A program made the position numbers and the translations under genes. From the NCBI GenBank assembly GCA_015065075.1, contig SVRA01000006.1:1-44037 (forward strand): DNA of 44,037 nt. Reading direction: 5' to 3'. How positions within the stretch are numbered: position 1 is the stretch's first letter; every line of letters begins with the position of its first letter. This stretch comes from Oscillospiraceae bacterium (GTDB lineage: Bacteria; Bacillota; Clostridia; Oscillospirales; CAG-272). Under the pieces are notes generated by a model. It worked only from the letters and a program-made list of their open reading frames with translations. It had not been told where the DNA came from and made no database searches. Below are positions 7,754-15,784 of the stretch, in pieces.

Positions 7754-8827
7754 ATGAAAAATATCAAAATAAAAGGAAGCGGATCTCGTGCGCTGGCGCT
7801 TATCTTGTGCGCGGTTATGATGCTGACGCTGACCTTGGGAGTATTTGCCATTGGGGCGGCAGCGGCAAACAAAGAGCCGTACAGATATAATGATCTGAAG
7901 CTTGTTCCCGGGGGAATACCGTTCGGCGTTAAATTCAGTACGCAAGGGGTCATAGTCATTGGATTTTCCGATATCGAGGGAATGTCAAAAACGATGAATC
8001 CCGCGTATGCGGCGGGACTGAGGGCAAAGGATATAATCACGGAGATCGACGGAAAAACGATCAGAGGAGCGGCTGATCTGACGAGGGCGATAGAGAATAG
8101 TGAGGGCAGAGAGCTGAGTGTTACCTATACGCGTAACGGAGCGCAGAACGTTTTGAAGATGACCCCTATATATTCAAGAATGGAAGGCAAGTATAAAACC
8201 GGAATGTGGGTCAAGGACAGCGGCGCGGGAATTGGCACGGTTACCTACATCGATCCCCAGACACGCAATTTTGCGGGACTTGGGCACGGTATATGTGACG
8301 GGGAAACGGGCGAGCTGATACCAATGACTTGCGGAGACGTGATGAACGTAGAGATCAATGCGATCAAAAAGGGAATCGCCGGGGCACCCGGAGAGGTCAA
8401 AGGATATTTCGGCACGGAGAGAACGGGGACGCTGCTTAGCAACACCAATTGCGGAGTGTACGGAGTTTTAGATAAGGTGCCCGACTCCTTGGGCGAGGCG
8501 TTGCCCGTGGGCAGTAGATACGACGTGAAGTCGGGAGAGGCGGAGATAATCTGCACTCTTGACGACGGGGTAAGAAGGACCTATAAGATCGAGATCAGCA
8601 CGATCAACAGAGATGAAAAGGGATCGAAGTGTTTTATAATCAAGGTGACCGACCCGACGCTTATTGAAAAAACGGGCGGTATCGTGCAGGGAATGTCGGG
8701 TTCGCCGATAATTCAGAACGGCAAGCTTGTCGGCGCGGTGACGCACGTTATGATCAACGATCCGACCGTCGGGTATGGGATATTTGTGGAGAATATGCTG
8801 GATCGGATGAGTGGTTTGGTGGAGTAA
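7754..8827 (+). CDS. spoIVB: SpoIVB serine peptidase (family S55), sporulation signalling
   Basis: SpoIVB is made in the forespore and cleaves SpoIVFA, releasing the SpoIVFB protease that activates sigma-K in the mother cell. The 357-residue product has an N-terminal membrane signal (about residues 12-36), a PDZ domain (about 60-125, with AAGLRAKDIITEIDGK) and the S55 domain. The catalytic triad is visible: His178 in GLGHGICDG, Asp300 in TDPTLIEKTGG and Ser315 in QGMSGSPI. The 15-residue Asp-Ser spacing equals that of the B. subtilis enzyme (Asp363, Ser378). The ATG at 7754 follows a purine-rich SD and begins a proper signal sequence. It supports a spore-forming host. It stands alone, without the recN neighbour seen in Bacillus. 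Confidence 0.95.
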   Translation: MKNIKIKGSGSRALALILCAVMMLTLTLGVFAIGAAAANKEPYRYNDLKLVPGGIPFGVKFSTQGVIVIGFSDIEGMSKTMNPAYAAGLRAKDIITEIDGKTIRGAADLTRAIENSEGRELSVTYTRNGAQNVLKMTPIYSRMEGKYKTGMWVKDSGAGIGTVTYIDPQTRNFAGLGHGICDGETGELIPMTCGDVMNVEINAIKKGIAGAPGEVKGYFGTERTGTLLSNTNCGVYGVLDKVPDSLGEALPVGSRYDVKSGEAEIICTLDDGVRRTYKIEISTINRDEKGSKCFIIKVTDPTLIEKTGGIVQGMSGSPIIQNGKLVGAVTHVMINDPTVGYGIFVENMLDRMSGLVE

Positions 8828-8830
8828 AAT

Positions 8831-8868
8831 AAAAGGCAATATCATCAATTTTGATGATATTGCCTTTT
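8831..8868. terminator. Bidirectional terminator, copy 1 of a repeated hairpin
   Basis: A 17-bp stem (AAAAGGCAATATCATCA and its complement) lies between spoIVB and the converging gene ending at 8872. It closely resembles the hairpin at 10182-10219, sharing GTAAAATAAAAGGCAATATC. Confidence 0.92.
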
Positions 8869-8871
8869 ATT

Positions 8872-9393
8872 TCAATGGCTTCCGCCCAAAAATTGTTTCG
8901 TTCTTCTTGAATAAATTACTGTTCCGTAGGTATCTTCTTGATCGAAATTGCCTATGCCCCAAATGACAGTACCATCCTCAAGCTCTATGCGTGAACGCCT
9001 CATTTGCTGATAAACGGTAATTTCCCCTTTGTAAACAACATAATCTTTTCGAATATAATCTATCCACCCCGGAATGATACCCCAAGCCAAGATAACGATA
9101 GCCAAACAGACAGAGATACTCCAAATAATTACGTCTGTAATGATGTTTTCTTTCTCTCGCCTATGTCTGCGCTTGTTCTTGCGTTCGATCTTTTCAAGTT
9201 GCTTTTTTGCAAGCTCGTCGCTTTGTGCCTTTTCTTTGAGCTTTCGCAAGTGTTCCTTCTCTTTCGGATTCTTCATTGTCAAAGAAACATATATCCAAAA
9301 GCCTGCGGTAACAATCAAGACGATAAATAATAGTGTGAAAACGACACTATGCAGGATCAATCTTAACTCGGATATTGAAACGCCGTTATACAT
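8872..9393 (-). CDS. Membrane protein with cytoplasmic coiled coil, unknown function
   Basis: About 173 residues. A first membrane helix (about residues 12-35, VVFTLLFIVLIVTAGFWIYV) is followed by a highly charged Lys/Arg/Glu coiled coil (about 42-83), a second membrane helix (about 85-108, IIWSISVCLAIVILAWGII) and a small C-terminal domain with beta character (KGEITVYQQMRRSRIELEDG). It is not recognised. The start is either ATG 9393 (5 bases after GAGG) or GTG 9399; ATG is chosen. It lies just beyond the toxin-antitoxin pair on the same strand (26 bases from doc), so it might be read from the same transcript, but nothing links it functionally. Confidence 0.7.
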   Translation of the reverse strand: MYNGVSISELRLILHSVVFTLLFIVLIVTAGFWIYVSLTMKNPKEKEHLRKLKEKAQSDELAKKQLEKIERKNKRRHRREKENIITDVIIWSISVCLAIVILAWGIIPGWIDYIRKDYVVYKGEITVYQQMRRSRIELEDGTVIWGIGNFDQEDTYGTVIYSRRTKQFLGGSH

Positions 9394-9419
9394 ATACACC
9401 TCGCATCACACTGTTAGTA

Positions 9420-9797
9420 TTATACTTCATTTTCCAAAATCCAATCAAGCAATTCCTGATATTTCATCTCTCCTGCCGCGACAGCAAGACCGACACGGGC
9501 GACCTCTGCATTTGTCGGGCGGAGTTTGATACCGTTGGTTTCAAGGAACGTCAAAAGCACGTACATACCGATTCGCTTATTTCCGTCCACAAACGCGTGA
9601 TTGGAGATAAGCGCAAAGCCAAGCCGCGCGCCCTTCTCCTGCTTTGTGGGGTAAAGTTCTTTTCCGTCAAACGTTGCAAACGCCGATTCAAGCGCGCTGT
9701 TAAGCAAAGCAATATCGCGCACGTTCGGGTCGCCGCCCGTTTCCTCTGTGATCAGCTTGTGCAGAAGCAATACTTTTTCTTGACTAAACTTTATCAT
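9420..9797 (-). CDS. doc: Doc-type toxin (Fic/Doc superfamily)
   Basis: Doc toxins phosphorylate elongation factor Tu and stop translation; other Fic proteins transfer AMP. The 125-residue protein is all-helical in character and carries the Fic/Doc core HAFVDGNKR (His67 catalytic, Asp71, Asn73, Lys74, Arg75). The Lys-Arg ending is the Doc form rather than the Gly-x-Gly-Arg of AMP-transferring Fic proteins. The motif LNSALESAFATFDGKELYPT in the N-terminal half also matches Doc. It starts 10 bases after the antitoxin stop, the usual order for phd-doc. The C-terminal helix is intact, so it is probably active. Confidence 0.92.
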   Translation of the reverse strand: MIKFSQEKVLLLHKLITEETGGDPNVRDIALLNSALESAFATFDGKELYPTKQEKGARLGFALISNHAFVDGNKRIGMYVLLTFLETNGIKLRPTNAEVARVGLAVAAGEMKYQELLDWILENEV

Positions 9798-9807
9798 CGT
9801 CTATACC

Positions 9808-10050
9808 TCACTTCGCAAGCTCCTCAAAGGCGGGACGGTAAAGCTTCAAAATACGCGCCGCCACAAAATCAATTTTTTCATCATCGGTCATTTCTATGGC
9901 GGTATCCTGCTCAATATCCACCAATTTATATTTGGGCTTGTTGTTCTTAAAAATATAAAGCTCGCCGTGCTTGTCGGTCATTCTCGCAATACGGGAAAAA
10001 TTCTGATTCGCCTCGGAAATGGAAACAATTTGCTTCGTGTTCAAATTCAT
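9808..10050 (-). CDS. Phd/YefM-type antitoxin
   Basis: This 80-residue protein starts MNLNTKQIVSISEANQNFS, the typical Phd/YefM N-terminal DNA-binding fold (strand, then S-x-x-x-A-x-x-x-F/L-S), followed by a short beta segment (ELYIFKNNKPKYKLVD) and an acidic, likely disordered-until-bound C-terminal helix that would wrap the toxin. It precedes doc by 10 bases, has a strong SD (AAGGAGG) and its own consensus promoter with an inverted repeat. In this family the antitoxin represses its own operon, more strongly with toxin bound. Confidence 0.88.
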   Translation of the reverse strand: MNLNTKQIVSISEANQNFSRIARMTDKHGELYIFKNNKPKYKLVDIEQDTAIEMTDDEKIDFVAARILKLYRPAFEELAK

Positions 10051-10083
10051 TTTACAGACCTCCTTTTTGTTGTTTCACTATTA

Positions 10084-10118
10084 TTATACACAAATTTTAG
10101 GATATTGTCAACCTAAAT
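10084..10118 (-). promoter_or_regulatory. phd-doc promoter with inverted-repeat operator
   Basis: On the minus strand TTGACA (10107-10112) and TATAAT (10084-10089) are exactly 17 bases apart. A TTTAGG (10097-10102) / CCTAAA (10113-10118) inverted repeat brackets the -35, placed well for Phd autorepression. The promoter is seen; the repressor assignment is inference. Confidence 0.8.
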
Positions 10119-10181
10119 TAAAATGTTTTTATAAATTTTAAAGAATTTGATTGTCATTTAGGAAATCTAGCGGGGTAAAAT

Positions 10182-10219
10182 AAAAGGCAATATCACCTGA
10201 ATCGGCGATATTGCCTTTT
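10182..10219 (-). terminator. Terminator, copy 2 of a repeated hairpin
   Basis: A 13-bp stem (AAAAGGCAATATC and complement, 12-base loop) ends in TTTTATTTT on the minus strand. It closes the gene 10276-10911. The flank and left arm match the hairpin at 8831-8868, while the loop sides differ. Confidence 0.85.
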
Positions 10220-10275
10220 GAATTATTGGTTATTGAAAAAACACGCAGTAACTTATCTGCTTTTGAAGATCAAAG

Positions 10276-10911
10276 TTATTTCTTTCCTATGACCTGATAC
10301 CAACCGTCAGCTATTTCTTCTACGAAGATGGAACTGTAATTTTCGTTCTCAAAAAGAACGTAATCGGGCTTGGAGCCGTCTTTCATATATACTATTGAGT
10401 AGAAGGGACGGCCGCCGAAAATAATTCTGTCTTCCGTGACCTTGATCATCATAAGGTCTTTGTTCTGAGTTTCGGCAAAGGCAGCTACGATATAGCCGTA
10501 TACGGTTTTATCGTTGGCAGAAGCATATTGGGGAACAGAGTAGCTCTTCCCATCGGTCGTCTTACAGATCAGTTTCCAGTTCAAGTCGGGGGGAGAGGTA
10601 ATTGTGATATATTCCAGATTTTCATTCTTGAGCTTTTCGCTGTTGTAGTAAGCAAGTACACGGTTAGCGGCAGATACGAATGCCGTTTTGTTGGCGGCAA
10701 AATCCACTTCGTACTTGTCAACCTCATATTTTTTGCGCTGATAGTGGTTGAATATGCCAAATCCTATGGCGACGGCGCAGGCCACGCAAACTATCGCTAT
10801 TAGGATCGCTATCACTGCCTTTTTGGATATTTTGATCTTGCTTGCTTTCTTCGTCTTGATATTTTTAGCGTTCTGAACGTTTTTGTTTCGTTTCTTTCTT
10901 TTCTTAGCCAT
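10276..10911 (-). CDS. Membrane-anchored protein of unknown function
   Basis: The 211-residue product begins with about 32 residues that are almost all Lys, Arg and Asn (MAKKRKKRNKNVQNAKNIKT), then one membrane helix (about 33-54, AVIAILIAIVCVACAVAIGF), then an extracytoplasmic domain of about 155 residues. This layout is a type II membrane anchor. The outer domain is not recognised. GGAGG lies just before the ATG. The promoter region is a near-copy of that of the gene 17368-17790, although the two proteins are unrelated. Single-gene unit. Confidence 0.75.
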   Translation of the reverse strand: MAKKRKKRNKNVQNAKNIKTKKASKIKISKKAVIAILIAIVCVACAVAIGFGIFNHYQRKKYEVDKYEVDFAANKTAFVSAANRVLAYYNSEKLKNENLEYITITSPPDLNWKLICKTTDGKSYSVPQYASANDKTVYGYIVAAFAETQNKDLMMIKVTEDRIIFGGRPFYSIVYMKDGSKPDYVLFENENYSSIFVEEIADGWYQVIGKK

Positions 10912-10943
10912 AAAGTCCTCCGATTTTGAATTGTGTTCCTAAT

Positions 10944-11079
10944 TGTAATAATTATATAATTTTTGACGTGAGTTGTCAAGAGGGTGGCAGAAATTACATT
11001 TACAAAAAGGGGATTGAAAAAGGCATACAAGAAAAAACGACATCAAAGCTTCGCAAAATGAGGTGTTGAAATGAATATT
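10944..11079. repeat. Duplicated divergent promoter/leader segment, copy 1
   Basis: These 136 bases are strongly similar (roughly 80% by eye, nearly collinear) to 17825-17961. Shared parts include the minus-strand promoter (TTGACA 10974-10979, TATAAT 10951-10956, 17-base spacer), GAAATTACATTT and a rightward SD and start, AATGAGGTGTTGAAATGAA. Copy 2 leads into spoVAC; copy 1 leads into a 34-codon ORF only. Confidence 0.85.
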
Positions 11080-11175
11080 CAGGAGAACAATTTGTTTTAC
11101 ATATTACTAACAACCATCGAAGATTTGTTATGCATTGTGTGGACGGAAAAAACACACTTCGTCTTGTTCCGATAA
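11071..11175 (+). pseudogene. 34-codon ORF behind a copied spoVAC leader, possible gene remnant
   Basis: It begins MNIQENNLFYILL and ends at TAA 11173. The SD and first codons (ATGAATATT against ATGAACATT) match spoVAC at 17953, but the sequence then diverges completely. It may be a leftover leader after a recombination or deletion, or a small peptide gene. Nothing recognisable is seen from here to the next promoter at 11327 except an ACACGTGT palindrome. Confidence 0.35.
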
Positions 11176-11326
11176 AAACACGTGTATGCAATAGCTTTAG
11201 GAGGTTTGGATTTGAAGTGAAGTAAAATGTTGACCTTTATTGACCACACTCATGTCGGTTTTTTAGATTATTCAGAGGTAATATCTTTTTCTAATGGTTT
11301 ATTAAAATCAATATTTAAAAAAACTA

Positions 11327-11355
11327 TTTACTTTTTCTTTCATATGTGATAAAAT
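11327..11355 (+). promoter_or_regulatory. Promoter of the large surface lipoprotein gene
   Basis: TTTACT and TAAAAT are 17 bases apart, 32 bases before the SD (AGGAGG). Confidence 0.65.
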
Positions 11356-11400
11356 GAAAGGTAGAAGAATAAAATCTTTTGTTTTCAGGAGGAAAGAAAA

Positions 11401-14400
11401 ATGAAAAGAAAGATCAGCATCGTGCTCTTGATTGCTCTCGTTTTTTCTTTGGCGCTTTTTGCGTTCATAGGCTGTAGCGGTGGCAACGATAGTGGAAACA
11501 CGAACGGTGAAACCACGATTGGCGGCGATCAAGTAACCGATGGAAATAAGCAGGTTCCCGTATATCAGGGAATGACTATAACCTCGTCTTCGGAGCACGT
11601 GATATCTCCTCTGTCGTATTTGAGCAATAAAGAGGATTTCGACTACGGCAAGGATAACGGCAACCATAACGGTCATTTTAAGGGTGACCACTCGGGAAAA
11701 AACGAGGATATCAACAAGGAAGAACCTTTCCCTGATGCAGATGGCAGCATTGAGGACGAGATCAAGTCATCTCTGGATGTCATCGGCTCTCCCGATACGA
11801 TATACTACGCAAAGCCAAATGAGGACATATATATCAATATTCACATAAACAATCCCGACAACTTCGAGATCATGTCCTTCACCCTCAACGGCAAGAAATA
11901 TTCGAGCTATATGTTTGAGGAAGGCTCGGATATGGAGACGATAGTTCTCAAGTATAACGTTGGAGATTCCGCGGGTATCGTTGAATATACCATCGACGCG
12001 ATCAAATATATCGACGGCACGGAGATAAAGGACGTTATTATCGACGGCAATAAGACCGTTATGGCGGGAATCAAGACCGAGGATCAGGTCGTAGCGAGCG
12101 TATCGCAGGTGGATATTGACACAAATGCGTTTGCCTTCAACGTAAACGTCAAGGATAACGATGAGCTCATCGCCTTTTCGGGCGGCGTGCTCAAGGCGGT
12201 CGTTTACGACGGATTTGAGATCGTAGCAGAGAAGGACCTTGCGCTTGGCGAGAACTCGGTAAGCTTTGAGGGACTTAAGACCAATACGCTTTATCAGTAT
12301 GCGGTAGTTGGATATTACGACGATCTCTCGGGCGAAGGCTTCAAGATGAACGTTCTTTATAAGGATGCGTTCTATACCGACTCTGTGGTTCTTTTCGATA
12401 GCATTACGATCGGTCAGGATAGCATATCCTTTGGCTTCGTCTGGCACGAGGATCATCAGGATAAGGCGATATCTGCGTTGAAGCTTTATAAGGACGAGAA
12501 TCTTGTGATCGATCTTGATGCAAGCGCAACCGTTGCGGAGGATCTTCTTTCCGACAACACCTACAAGCTTGTTGCAGAATACAAAAACGGCGATAATAAC
12601 GAAAGCATTTACATAGTATTCACGACGCTTGATAAGGCTGTTCCCGAGATAGAGATAGTTGACCCCACCAAGACACAGACGAGCGTTGGTTTTGAGATCA
12701 CGGAGACCGATACCGACAACGTTGGCGCGGTCACGAAGATCGAGCTTGTACACGCAAGCGGCACGACCGTTGCTGAAAACGTCGACGTAAGAGCGTTTGC
12801 AGACCTGCTCTCGAACAACGAGTACGCCGTCAAGGTCACCTACACCTACGACCTGAATGACGGCATCGGCGAGCAGACTATTGTAAAGGAGCTTGCTATC
12901 ACAACTGAGGCAAAGGCTACCCCCGACGTCACGGTAACGGAAAACAGCAAGACCCAGACCTCGATAAAGTTTGACGTAGCAGTCACCGACGTGGACTCCG
13001 TCGGAGAGATAACCAAGGTTGAGCTTATTCACGGCGAGAACGTTCAGAATATCACCAACCTCGATACTCGTGAATTTGCAGGCCTGCTCTCGAACAACGA
13101 GTACACCGTCAAGGTCACCTACACCTACGACCTGAATGACGGCATTGGCGAGCAGACTATTGTAAAGGAGCTTGCTATCACCACTGAGGCAAAGGCTGCG
13201 CCGAGTTTCGAGGTTAAGAACGAAACCATAACCACGACAGGCATCGAGGCAGATTGTGATATCGCCGACGTTGATAATATTCTCTCTTATTATAAGGTGG
13301 AGCTTTACAAGGGAGAAACCCTCGTTTCCGAAAACGAGGCAAAGGAGATCTGTTTCACCTCTCTTGATTACTACACCGATTACATAGTAAGATTTACCTA
13401 CAAATATGATCTGAACGACGGCAATGGTGAGCAGACCAAAACCTATGATCATAAGTTTACAACGCTCCCATATATTGACGTTACCGATTGCAATATTGCA
13501 AATACGTCTGCCGTTTCCGAGGGCGATACGATATTTATGCAGGTCAAGCTGGATAACCCGTTGGGTATGTCTATCGAGTCGGTAGTTATCAACGGTGAAA
13601 CCTATGCCGTAACGGGCTCGTCGACTACGAACAAGATATTCGTTGAGATCGTTTATAACGGTCAGTTTGCGGGCGGTGATACTTATCTGAAGGTAGATAA
13701 GGTCAACGCAAAGATAGACGATGCCACGCTTACCGTAGAGCCCGAAACCGAGCTTTCGGACAACGTATTTATCAACGGAAAGTTGGAAGTATTAAAGATT
13801 GAGTTTGTAAACGAGGACTTTGAACCGATAGATTGGGCATTCCCGTCCGAGACTGTTTACGTAATGATAACGCTTGATAATCCTACTGGTTATACAGTGG
13901 ATAGCATTAACGGAACAAGTAACATAGCTCCGACCAGGATTGACGACAACCACTGGTATTATAAGCCTGCTACGTGGGGATTTGGTTGCTGGCAAACAGT
14001 TAGTCTTGATAGCCTTAGCTATAAGAACGAATACGTTGAAAAAACTTTGACGTATTCGAATATGAGCGTTTCCTGCTATGTGGTTGAATCTGATTATACC
14101 GTCTATATTTCAACACCCGACGATCTCAAAAATATGAACGGCGGATACTACTATGAGCTTACCAACGATATAGATCTTTCGGGTCTTGAATGGCTCGGCA
14201 ACTCGTTTGTGGGAGTCTTTGACGGCAAGGGATATTCGATTGAGAATATGTCGTTCGTTGGAACGATAAAGAACACCACTGCTTATCTTGGACTATTCAG
14301 TCGTGGTGACGGCATCATTCAAAATCTTAATATAAAGGAAGCTACCATCATTGCCGAAGTAACAGCGGATGACGGAGGCAATTATAGCGCATCTTGCGGC

Positions 14401-15741
14401 GCGTTCATCGGTGTGTACGAGAGTTACAATGTGATTTTAGACAACTGTACGGTAGATGAATATTCGATCCTTACTGTCAAAAACAACGTTGGAGAAGCAT
14501 ACGTTGGAGGATTGATGGGATTTGGAACCGCAACTATCACCAATTGCAGTAATGCAGGAAGTATATCTGCTACCGGCTCGTATGCATGTGTCGGTGGTTT
14601 GATAGGAAATGGAGACGTAACCTTCGCCAACTGCACCAATAGCGGAGACGTAACTGCAACTATCACAAATAATACAAATAATGCTGGATATGTCGGCGGT
14701 CTGACAGGACAAAACTGGAATGGAACATTCATCAACTGCACCAATAGCGGAGACGTAACTGCAACGAGCGCGGACAACATACCCCGAGTGGGTGGATTAA
14801 CGGGATCAGTCGGCGGAATCGTGACCTTCACCAACTGCAGCAATAGTGGAGACGTAACTGCAACGGCTGGAAATAATTCCGCTTATGCAGGTGGCCTTGT
14901 GGGAGGAACGGAATATTATGACACAACTATAACTATTACCCACTGTGTCAATAGCGGAAGCGTAACCGCAACAGGTAATTTTGGTGGTTATGCAGGCGGC
15001 CTTGTGGGAATAATGGAATATAACACAACTGCAACTATTACCCACTGTGTCAATAGCGGAGACGTAACCACAACAGGCTGTTCTGCAGGCGGTATAGCGG
15101 GATATAACAGCGGAACTATTACCAATTGTACTAATAGAGGAAGCGTAACCGCAAAAGATGATTGTGCAGGCGGCATAGCGGGATATAACAGCGGAACTAT
15201 TACAAATTGTACTAATAGCGGAAGCGTAACCGCAACAGATGGTCATGCAGGCGGCATAGCTGTGGAAAACTACGGAACTATTACAAATTGTACCAATAGC
15301 GGAAGCGTAACCGCAACAGATGGTTATGCAGGCGGTATAGCTGTGGGAAACCACGGAACTATTACAAATTGCATCAATAGCGGAAGCGTAACCGTAACCG
15401 CAACAGGTGAATATTTTCAATCTTATGCAGGCGGTATAGCTGTGGGAAACCACGGAACTATTACAAATTGCATCAATAGCGGAAGCGTAACCGTAACCGC
15501 AACAGGTGAATATTTTCAATCTTATGCAGGCGGTATAGCGGGATATAACGACGAATCCAGAGCCATTGACAACTCTTACTCACTCACGTCGGGTAATGGT
15601 ATCAACGGTGAATCCTGCACCGTAGACCAGCTCAACTCCAAGGAATTCTACACCGAAACGCTCGGCTGGAGCGAAGACGTATGGGACTTCTCGGAGCTTG
15701 ACGTCGAAAACGGCAAATATCCTACGCTAAAAACAAATTAA
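11401..15741 (+). CDS. Giant repetitive surface lipoprotein with Ig/Fn3-like and GLUG-type repeats
   Basis: 1446 residues. A lipoprotein signal ends at the lipobox FIGCSG (Cys25), so the protein is lipid-anchored outside the cell. A low-complexity linker (to about 130) is followed by several all-beta modules of about 100 residues. Two are nearly identical over TYTYDLNDGIGEQTIVKEL, and a third shares YDLNDGNGEQT, consistent with Fn3/Ig-like domains. From about residue 900 the sequence changes to a GLUG-type entry (YYELTNDIDLSGLEWLG, FDGKGYSIENM) and about 15 right-handed helix turns of the form NCTNSGSVTATDGYAGGIA. GLUG repeats are known from adhesins and IgA-peptidase-like surface proteins. 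No catalytic domain is seen. The role is probably adhesion or substrate binding. Own promoter, SD and terminator. Confidence 0.88.
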   Translation: MKRKISIVLLIALVFSLALFAFIGCSGGNDSGNTNGETTIGGDQVTDGNKQVPVYQGMTITSSSEHVISPLSYLSNKEDFDYGKDNGNHNGHFKGDHSGKNEDINKEEPFPDADGSIEDEIKSSLDVIGSPDTIYYAKPNEDIYINIHINNPDNFEIMSFTLNGKKYSSYMFEEGSDMETIVLKYNVGDSAGIVEYTIDAIKYIDGTEIKDVIIDGNKTVMAGIKTEDQVVASVSQVDIDTNAFAFNVNVKDNDELIAFSGGVLKAVVYDGFEIVAEKDLALGENSVSFEGLKTNTLYQYAVVGYYDDLSGEGFKMNVLYKDAFYTDSVVLFDSITIGQDSISFGFVWHEDHQDKAISALKLYKDENLVIDLDASATVAEDLLSDNTYKLVAEYKNGDNNESIYIVFTTLDKAVPEIEIVDPTKTQTSVGFEITETDTDNVGAVTKIELVHASGTTVAENVDVRAFADLLSNNEYAVKVTYTYDLNDGIGEQTIVKELAITTEAKATPDVTVTENSKTQTSIKFDVAVTDVDSVGEITKVELIHGENVQNITNLDTREFAGLLSNNEYTVKVTYTYDLNDGIGEQTIVKELAITTEAKAAPSFEVKNETITTTGIEADCDIADVDNILSYYKVELYKGETLVSENEAKEICFTSLDYYTDYIVRFTYKYDLNDGNGEQTKTYDHKFTTLPYIDVTDCNIANTSAVSEGDTIFMQVKLDNPLGMSIESVVINGETYAVTGSSTTNKIFVEIVYNGQFAGGDTYLKVDKVNAKIDDATLTVEPETELSDNVFINGKLEVLKIEFVNEDFEPIDWAFPSETVYVMITLDNPTGYTVDSINGTSNIAPTRIDDNHWYYKPATWGFGCWQTVSLDSLSYKNEYVEKTLTYSNMSVSCYVVESDYTVYISTPDDLKNMNGGYYYELTNDIDLSGLEWLGNSFVGVFDGKGYSIENMSFVGTIKNTTAYLGLFSRGDGIIQNLNIKEATIIAEVTADDGGNYSASCGAFIGVYESYNVILDNCTVDEYSILTVKNNVGEAYVGGLMGFGTATITNCSNAGSISATGSYACVGGLIGNGDVTFANCTNSGDVTATITNNTNNAGYVGGLTGQNWNGTFINCTNSGDVTATSADNIPRVGGLTGSVGGIVTFTNCSNSGDVTATAGNNSAYAGGLVGGTEYYDTTITITHCVNSGSVTATGNFGGYAGGLVGIMEYNTTATITHCVNSGDVTTTGCSAGGIAGYNSGTITNCTNRGSVTAKDDCAGGIAGYNSGTITNCTNSGSVTATDGHAGGIAVENYGTITNCTNSGSVTATDGYAGGIAVGNHGTITNCINSGSVTVTATGEYFQSYAGGIAVGNHGTITNCINSGSVTVTATGEYFQSYAGGIAGYNDESRAIDNSYSLTSGNGINGESCTVDQLNSKEFYTETLGWSEDVWDFSELDVENGKYPTLKTN
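12800..13197 (+). repeat. Near-identical intragenic domain repeats
   Basis: About 115 bases near 12801-12920 recur near 13083-13200 with only a few substitutions (both contain GCTCTCGAACAACGAGTAC and ACCTACACCTACGACCTG). Neighbouring parts of the two modules differ much more, which suggests recent gene conversion or duplication. Confidence 0.8.
15328..15525 (+). repeat. Exact 99-bp tandem duplication in the GLUG-repeat region
   Basis: Two consecutive identical 99-base units (33 codons) begin with GCAGGCGGTATAGC at 15328 and 15427; a third start occurs at 15526 before the sequence diverges. The lack of substitutions implies a very recent, in-frame expansion. Confidence 0.92.
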
Positions 15742-15744
15742 ATC

Positions 15745-15780
15745 AAAAACACGCCGAGGCAATTGCCTCGGCGTGTTTTT
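15745..15780. terminator. Bidirectional terminator
   Basis: A perfect palindrome-like stem (AAACACGCCGAGGCAA and complement) with T-run at 15775-15780. It closes the large lipoprotein gene and the converging GH28-like gene. Confidence 0.93.
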
Positions 15781-15784
15781 GATA

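Noticed and set aside
11767-13452. 561-codon minus-strand ORF inside the large lipoprotein gene
   Set aside because: It lies antisense to a strongly supported gene with signal peptide, SD and terminator; its repeats mirror those of the real protein.
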